From NCBI GenBank assembly GCA_964603125.1, contig CAZRUA010000066.1, positions 1-19,408 on the forward strand: a stretch of DNA of 19,408 nt, given 5' to 3'. The notes under the pieces were generated by a model. That model had not been told where the DNA came from, did not search any database, and saw only the letters and a program-made list of their open reading frames with translations. Position 1 is the first letter of the stretch, and each line of letters starts with the position of its first letter. Positions 14,644 through 19,408 of the stretch are shown piece after piece. A program made the position numbers and the translations under genes. The DNA is from CAZRUA01 sp964603125 (lineage in GTDB: Bacteria > Bacteroidota > Bacteroidia > B-17B0 > Aurantibacillaceae).

Positions 14644-15930
14644 TTAATGCAAATTTCTGCTTTTTGCAAATTTTAATGTGTAGATAATAACTCCTATGTA
14701 AAGCATTTCACCTAATATGTAGCTGTAAGGGAATATTTTGATTTCTCCTAAGTTTAAAAACAATCCTATCGCAATTAGAGTTATAGTCAATTTGGGTAGT
14801 TTTGACCAATCGTATAAATTCGCAAATAGTAATAAGGGAAACAACCACAATATTGCGTGATAGGCTGAACGAGTCACAGGTGAAAAGAAATCAAATAAGA
14901 GCATAAAAACACTTCCAATCAACAATAATTGAAGCGAGTTAAATTGGCTCATTTCTTTTTTAAGGAATAGTAAAATACTTAACAATAATAAAATTAGTAG
15001 TATTATAAGTAAGTAGGCTGGTGTTTGAATACCGAATTTGGTGAATAAAATTCTACGTATTGAACTGTTTTCTAATTGAACATATTTATGGATAGTTTCT
15101 GAATTTTGTATTTCATTAAACAATACATTTTCCGTTCTTATGCTGGTATTGTTAAAAGTGTTTTTTGTCTGAATGTTCTGATTTTCGGCCCATTCAATGG
15201 CTGATTTAGAGTAATCTTTCCAGTCTTTTTGATACCCCGAAAAATAGAATAGTAAAGAACCAAAGGTTAAGCCTAATAACAATCCTGTCAAAATCTTTTT
15301 ATTGAATTGTATTAAAAATGGTATTGTAATAAGTATAAATGGAAATCTTATCCATGAAGATAATCCTATTACTATTCCAAATAATAAAAATCTAATAGCA
15401 CTTTCTTTTTGAATCAGAGCAAATAGTATGCACAGGAATAATACAAAAACAATATAGTTTTGACCTAGTAGTATATTTAAATACCAAGCCCCAGAAATTA
15501 GTGTGAGCGATATAACAAGTATGTGTTGCCAATATTTTTTTTCGTGCTTTCTTTCAAAATATAAAAACACAAATGCACAGATTATTAATAAGAAGTAATT
15601 AATATAAAACCAAACTTTTTTTAGAGTATCGTAACTTAATTTGCTTAATGGTTTTAGAATTAATAAATAGGCTGGTGTAGAGGTAATATAGTTATACTTT
15701 GCAGTAGTATCGGAGTTTGGAATGAGATACTTTTCTGAGATTTTTCCGTAACATTTAAGATGGTAAATATCACTTTCGTTTCCAATTAGCCTGGTCCCAA
15801 CAACTCTATTTCTTAAATCTAAATTATACGAACTAATGTTTGCCTTGTTCATGCGGTAAAAACTTAAAAATAAAATAATTATGCTTGCAGCAAGAATTAT
15901 CCAAGTGAATATGTTTTTACTTTTTTGCAT
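14644..15930 (-). CDS. Polytopic membrane protein, GT87/DUF2029-type glycosyltransferase
   Basis: The 428-residue protein has about ten hydrophobic segments, beginning with one at 8-24. A large extracytoplasmic first loop contains Glu-Ser-Asp-Ile-Tyr near residue 52, where GT-C fold enzymes keep a catalytic or metal-binding Asp. A Leu-Gly-Gln-Asn-Tyr segment in a later loop resembles the Gly-Gln motif of the DUF2029/GT87 family. Such enzymes move mannose or other sugars from polyprenyl carriers to envelope glycans. The donor and acceptor here are unknown. It starts 2 bp after the acyltransferase stop, which suggests that both modify the same surface polysaccharide or lipid. A Tyr/Asn-rich soluble loop lies in the middle (about 235-280). 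Confidence 0.7.
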   Translation of the reverse strand: MQKSKNIFTWIILAASIIILFLSFYRMNKANISSYNLDLRNRVVGTRLIGNESDIYHLKCYGKISEKYLIPNSDTTAKYNYITSTPAYLLILKPLSKLSYDTLKKVWFYINYFLLIICAFVFLYFERKHEKKYWQHILVISLTLISGAWYLNILLGQNYIVFVLFLCILFALIQKESAIRFLLFGIVIGLSSWIRFPFILITIPFLIQFNKKILTGLLLGLTFGSLLFYFSGYQKDWKDYSKSAIEWAENQNIQTKNTFNNTSIRTENVLFNEIQNSETIHKYVQLENSSIRRILFTKFGIQTPAYLLIILLILLLLSILLFLKKEMSQFNSLQLLLIGSVFMLLFDFFSPVTRSAYHAILWLFPLLLFANLYDWSKLPKLTITLIAIGLFLNLGEIKIFPYSYILGEMLYIGVIIYTLKFAKSRNLH

Positions 15931-15932
15931 GG

Positions 15933-17066
15933 CTATTTCTTTCGTAAAAGCAGAATTGGACGTTCAATTACATTATAAAATAATGTTGAAAATAACACAA
16001 CAATAATGAAATAAGCTAATGTTATAATATTAGCTGAAGCAAAGCTATTAATGTTGAAGATAGATAACAATGAAAATTGTATAAAATACAAATGACATAA
16101 TAAAATACTATAACTTATCACACTGATATGGGTGCTAAGTTTGGTAGTTTTTGAAATATTAAATTGTGTGTAATAAAAGTATGGAACAAGTAAACAAGAA
16201 GTAAGCGGACTTGCAATGAATAAAAGGATATTATAGTTTGTATTGTAGGTTTTAAATAGTAATTCGTTTATTAATACTCCGCTTAAACAACCAATGAGAA
16301 TTAAAACATTTTTGTACTTAATAAAGAATTCAGAATATTGTTTGCAAAGAATAGCCAATATCGCCCCATATAGAATAGCGTCAAGTCTATAAATAACAAC
16401 TTTTCTTAGTTCCCAATCTTGTTCAGGGCTGTTGGAGTAAATATAGTTTATTCGCATTGCTATAATTAAACCTAAAGCAATTATAAGTGCCGAAATAACC
16501 ATATCTAAATTATTCTTTTTGAAAGTACTTAATACAAAGAATGGAAGTGGGAGTAGTAAATACGACCACTCTTCTATGGGTAATGGCCATACTTCGGGAA
16601 AAAAACTTGAATGAGTACTTGTTAAATTTTGAGTGAAAGTTAAATATCGAAATAGATTAAAATCGGTTTTTAGATAATTGAGATTTGAGTTTTTGTAAAG
16701 GAATAGATACAAGCAATAATTTAGCAGAACAAAGAAAATATAAAAAGGAATTGTTCTTAACCACCTATTCTTGTAGAAAGAGATCAGTTGATTACGACTG
16801 AAATCATTTTGAAAATATTTTATTAGTTGGTTACAAATTAAAAAACCACTCAAAGAGAAGAACACGTCTTGCGCAAAGCATCCAATTGGAAAGCTATATT
16901 TATAAAAGCTTACATATTTGCCTAAAATGTTATTACTATGATTAAAGACAACTATAATTACACAAAGTGTTCGTAGAATATCTAAGCCGATATTTCTAGT
17001 TGGTGCTATTTCTGTTTTAAAGAATTTAGCTTTAGGTATATGTAGTGTTCGGTTAATTTTTTTTAT
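15933..17066 (-). CDS. Acyltransferase-3 family membrane protein; no canonical start codon
   Basis: This is an OafA/YrhL-type acyltransferase (AT3) with about ten membrane segments, which O-acylates surface sugars. The family's catalytic Arg-X10-His motif is intact: Arg at 16971-16973 and His at 16938-16940 in an Arg-Thr-Leu-Cys...Phe-Asn-His stretch. It is followed by Asp-Val-Phe-Phe-Ser-Leu-Ser-Gly-Phe-Leu-Ile. The frame is open from 17066 (after TAA at 17067-17069) to TAG at 15933-15935 (377 codons), a normal family length. There is no ATG, GTG or TTG before a GTG at 16863-16865, which lies after the catalytic motif and would give a crippled 310-residue protein. The true start must be a rare codon (ATT at 17055-17057 or an ATA), or the start has been lost. 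A strong terminator ends only 12 bp before the open frame begins. Confidence 0.8.
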   Translation of the reverse strand: MKKINRTLHIPKAKFFKTEIAPTRNIGLDILRTLCVIIVVFNHSNNILGKYVSFYKYSFPIGCFAQDVFFSLSGFLICNQLIKYFQNDFSRNQLISFYKNRWLRTIPFYIFFVLLNYCLYLFLYKNSNLNYLKTDFNLFRYLTFTQNLTSTHSSFFPEVWPLPIEEWSYLLLPLPFFVLSTFKKNNLDMVISALIIALGLIIAMRINYIYSNSPEQDWELRKVVIYRLDAILYGAILAILCKQYSEFFIKYKNVLILIGCLSGVLINELLFKTYNTNYNILLFIASPLTSCLLVPYFYYTQFNISKTTKLSTHISVISYSILLCHLYFIQFSLLSIFNINSFASANIITLAYFIIVVLFSTLFYNVIERPILLLRKK

Positions 17067-17078
17067 TTAAAGGTAAAT

Positions 17079-17114
17079 AAAAAGCCCTTTGTTTATTCAA
17101 ACAAAGGGCTTTTT
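17079..17114 (-). terminator. Intrinsic terminator after the subtilisin-like protease gene
   Basis: Sixteen bases at 17079-17094 pair perfectly with 17099-17114 around a 4-base loop. The core is GCCCTTTGTTT and each flank has five A or T residues, so on the minus strand the stem ends in a T-run followed by ATTT. It lies 15 bp past the protease stop. The A/T symmetry would also allow termination of plus-strand transcripts. Confidence 0.92.
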
Positions 17115-17129
17115 AAAGGAAAATTAATT

Positions 17130-18725
17130 TTATTTCACCATTGTTAATGCCATTTTAACTGCACTGTATAAGTTAACAATACCACCTGAGTTAGATAAAT
17201 TTTTGAATGGAACTTTATTTTTTGTTCCGGGACGATTTACCTCTTGCTCTTTATAATCTTTTAAAGAAGATTCAATGATTATTTTTTTAATTTGTTTCGC
17301 TGATAATTCAGGGAAATAAGATTTTAATACAGCTGCAACACCTGCTGTAACAGGGCAAGCCATGCTAGTGCCACTCTCGTTAATATATGAATTATCGTAA
17401 GGTTTACATGAGTAAATGTCAACACCTGGTGCAAAAACATCAACTAATTTTTTACCATAGTTACTAAAAGTGGCAGGAATATTCTCGCCTGTTTCCCAGC
17501 TTGATGCACCTACATCTAACCAATTTTTTGCGCCTTTTTTCTTTTCGTATTTTTTACAAGGATAATGAGCAGCAGTGTCAATGTCATTGTGATCATTACC
17601 AGCTGCATGAATAAATAATACTCCCTTTTTCTCCGCATATTTCACCGCAGCATCAACAGCAGCTTTATCATAGCTATAAGCTTTTCCAAAGCTCATATTA
17701 ATAATAGTTGCGCCATTGTCAACAGCATATAAAATAGCATTAGCAACGTCTTTATCTCTTTCATCACCATTAGGTATAGCTCTAATTGCCATGATTTTTA
17801 CGTTATCAGCAACACCGCTAATTCCTAAATTGTTGTTACGTGAAGCGGCAATTATACCTGCAACGTGTGTACCATGCAAACAATCCGGACCTTTTACATC
17901 ATTACTACCATAGTTTCTTTCATAACTGTTTTTTTCATCATCGCCAATAATATCTTTACGCGGATTAAAATCCATGTTTAAATTATAGTCAACACTTTCT
18001 TTAAAATGATTTAAACCTTCTTTTGTATCATCAATTAAAAAATCTAAAGTCATGTCACCTTCTAAAGCGCCCATAAATGCAGCTTTTAACATGGTTTGTT
18101 GAGGATCTTTCGCTTCAAATTTTTCTAGTTCTACCGCAGTAACTTTTTCAACTCCTAATGATTTTTTCACATCATCATTCAACTTCACCATCAAATCGTA
18201 AATCAATTGAATTTGCTTTAACTGTGCTTTTTCACCAGCAAGTTTTTTCTCGTAAGCTATTTTTAATGATTGGTAACGGTGAAATTCTTTTTTATCAGCG
18301 CCTTTGAAATCACTTTCGTTTTTACCTTCAAATTTTGGTTTCATATCACGTATCAAACGCACAATCTCCAAATTTTCAAGGTTAATGTTTTTTCCATCCT
18401 TGCCACCTAAAAAGCTCCATCCATGAATATCATCAATGTAGCCATTTTTATCATCGTCAATTCCGTTTCCTGGAATTTCCTTTTCGTTGGTCCACATTAC
18501 ATCTTTTAAATCTTCGTGATCAAAATCAACACCTGAGTCGATAACACCAACAATAACAGTTTTTGATTTTCGTCCTTTTAAAAGCTCTGCATAAGTTTTT
18601 TCAGTACTAACTCCATAAACCTTGTCAGCAGTAGGGTCAAGGTTAAACCAATTTTTTGGAGCTTCGTCTTGTGCAAAAACATTTAATTGTAAAAGTAATG
18701 CAACTGGAATTAAAATTTTCTTCAT
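17130..18725 (-). CDS. Secreted S8 family (subtilisin-like) serine protease
   Basis: The 531-residue protein has a Sec signal peptide (cut after Phe-Ala, about residue 18) and a complete catalytic triad: Asp63 (Val-Ile-Asp-Ser-Gly), His284 (His-Gly-Thr-His-Val-Ala-Gly) and Ser454 (Gly-Thr-Ser-Met-Ala-Cys-Pro). Oxyanion-hole Asn377 lies in Ala-Ala-Gly-Asn-Asp. Between Asp and His lies a long Lys/Glu-rich, mostly helical insertion (about 110-270), and there is an Asp-rich, calcium-loop-like stretch at 88-99. There is no long propeptide, and no T9SS sorting domain at the C-terminus, so it is likely periplasmic rather than exported by T9SS. It is preceded by the CBS-domain gene, 38 bp upstream, and followed by a strong terminator, so the two genes probably form one transcript. 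Confidence 0.93.
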   Translation of the reverse strand: MKKILIPVALLLQLNVFAQDEAPKNWFNLDPTADKVYGVSTEKTYAELLKGRKSKTVIVGVIDSGVDFDHEDLKDVMWTNEKEIPGNGIDDDKNGYIDDIHGWSFLGGKDGKNINLENLEIVRLIRDMKPKFEGKNESDFKGADKKEFHRYQSLKIAYEKKLAGEKAQLKQIQLIYDLMVKLNDDVKKSLGVEKVTAVELEKFEAKDPQQTMLKAAFMGALEGDMTLDFLIDDTKEGLNHFKESVDYNLNMDFNPRKDIIGDDEKNSYERNYGSNDVKGPDCLHGTHVAGIIAASRNNNLGISGVADNVKIMAIRAIPNGDERDKDVANAILYAVDNGATIINMSFGKAYSYDKAAVDAAVKYAEKKGVLFIHAAGNDHNDIDTAAHYPCKKYEKKKGAKNWLDVGASSWETGENIPATFSNYGKKLVDVFAPGVDIYSCKPYDNSYINESGTSMACPVTAGVAAVLKSYFPELSAKQIKKIIIESSLKDYKEQEVNRPGTKNKVPFKNLSNSGGIVNLYSAVKMALTMVK

Positions 18726-18745
18726 AATAATAAATTTAAATGGGT

Positions 18746-18768
18746 ATTAGTTGTTACTAATAACTAAT
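18746..18768. other. Short hairpin between the CBS-domain gene and protease gene
   Basis: ATTAGTTGTTA (18746-18756) is an inverted copy of 18758-18768 apart from one G-T pair. It includes the stop codon of the upstream gene. No T-run follows on the minus strand, so it is unlikely to be an intrinsic terminator. It might stabilise or process the shared transcript. Confidence 0.3.
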
Positions 18769-19408
18769 TAGAAATAGCGTTAATAACATCATGCTTTGTA
18801 ATAATATGTGTGCTACCAGCCAAATCTTTCACTAATACAGCATTATTTTCTTTTGTAATTAGTTTTGATACATCTTCTAAGCTAGTATTGGTATCAACAA
18901 ACGGAAAAGGTTTTTGCATTAATGATTCAACAGTAGCTTCACGTAAATTTCCGTTTTCTAATAATTTCGAAAATACATGAGTATCATTTAAAGCTCCAAC
19001 AAATTCAGTGCCTTTTATTACAGGTATTTGTGAAATGTTGAATTTTGTCATCAGTTGCACAGCTTCGTTAATTGGCGAGTCAAATGATACAGAAACTAAT
19101 TTTTGATTTTTATGTGTTGCAATTAAATCTAAAGCTTTTGGTTTTTTAATTTCTAAGAAACCACGATCGCGCATCCAATCGTCATTAAACATTTTACCTA
19201 AGTAACGTGTACCATGATCATGGAAAATAACTACAACTACATCACCTGGCTTAAACATATCTTTCATTTGCATCAAACCAGCCATTGCCGAACCAGCACT
19301 ATTACCAACAAAAATACCTTCTTCTTTGGTTATTCTGCGGGTCATGATAGCTGCTTCTCTATCAGTTACTTTTTCAAAATGGTCAATTAAATCAATATTA
19401 ACATTTTC
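18764..19408 (-). CDS. Cystathionine beta-synthase/cysteine synthase with C-terminal CBS domains (5' end outside window)
   Basis: The frame is open to the window edge (214 residues seen), so the ATG at 19343-19345 is internal. The first ~80 residues are the end of a fold-type II PLP enzyme: Glu-Glu-Gly-Ile-Phe-Val-Gly-Asn-Ser-Ala-Gly-Ser-Ala binds the cofactor ring region, and a Val-Val-Val-Ile-Phe-His-Asp-His-Gly-Thr-Arg-Tyr-Leu strand and loop closes the active site. Two CBS motifs follow (about 100-150 and 155-212 of the visible part), ending in an Ile-Thr-Lys-His-Asp-Val-Ile helix. This layout is known for cystathionine beta-synthases, where the CBS pair may bind adenosyl ligands and control activity. 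Whether it makes cystathionine or cysteine cannot be told without the missing N-terminus. It is co-oriented with the protease gene. Confidence 0.88.
   Translation of the reverse strand, partial: ENVNIDLIDHFEKVTDREAAIMTRRITKEEGIFVGNSAGSAMAGLMQMKDMFKPGDVVVVIFHDHGTRYLGKMFNDDWMRDRGFLEIKKPKALDLIATHKNQKLVSVSFDSPINEAVQLMTKFNISQIPVIKGTEFVGALNDTHVFSKLLENGNLREATVESLMQKPFPFVDTNTSLEDVSKLITKENNAVLVKDLAGSTHIITKHDVINAISN

Noticed and set aside
14647..14674. TGCAAA...TTTGCA inverted repeat near the convergent tlpA/GT87 ends as a terminator
   Set aside because: The arms are short and AT-rich and lie within the coding end of the membrane-protein gene. The stability is too low to call it a terminator.
16863..16865. 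GTG as start of a 310-residue acyltransferase
   Set aside because: It would remove the Arg-X10-His catalytic motif and the first membrane helix, both encoded in frame directly upstream.

Overview
The window looks like a piece of a Bacteroidota chromosome (Flavobacteriia, Sphingobacteriia or Chitinophagia type). The evidence is AT-rich DNA with almost no Shine-Dalgarno sequences, several TAnnTTTG-like -7 promoter boxes, a large SprB-repeat adhesin ending in a type IX secretion (T9SS) sorting domain, and typical Bacteroidota paralogues: an M1-like protein with C-terminal helical repeats, DUF2461 and a GlxA-type regulator. No tRNA, rRNA, CRISPR array, transposase or phage gene was found. No stretch over 300 bases lacks a gene.

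Layout. (1) 1-2846, +: 3' part of a giant secreted protein made of ~80-residue tandem units, cut by the window edge. (2) 2856-3007: a 152-bp element with inverted-repeat ends, probably a MITE-like repeat. (3) 3086-4287: DUF2461 gene (+) and DinB-family gene (-), convergent, with overlapping stop codons. (4) 4349-8822, -: a compact run transcribed GlxA/AraC regulator, unknown protein, GNAT acetyltransferase, M1-peptidase-like protein. The last gene carries an in-frame TAG at codon 59 and lacks all the M1 zinc ligands. (5) 9059-12070, -: PhnA/YjdM-like protein, DEAD-box RNA helicase, chagasin-like (I42) lipoprotein, TerB-DnaJ co-chaperone. (6) 12204-14636, +: SPFH/band-7 protein, Fur-family regulator, lumazine synthase (ribH) and a membrane-anchored TlpA-like thioredoxin, joined by tiny gaps or TAATG overlaps. 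(7) 14644-17066, -: GT87/DUF2029-type membrane protein and an acyltransferase-3 whose frame has no ATG, GTG or TTG before its catalytic motif. (8) 17079-17114: a perfect 16-bp-stem terminator. (9) 17130-19408, -: secreted subtilisin-family protease and the 3' part of a cystathionine beta-synthase/cysteine synthase with two CBS domains.

Most genes are ordinary housekeeping or accessory Bacteroidota genes. I did not find a convincing new multi-gene system. The observations most worth a second look are the doubly abnormal M1-like gene (dead zinc site plus premature TAG), the start-less acyltransferase directly behind a strong terminator, the adhesin repeats that are most alike at the DNA level towards the window edge, and the small inverted-repeat element. 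Two damaged reading frames in 19 kb could be real gene decay or consensus errors in the assembly. Reads would decide.
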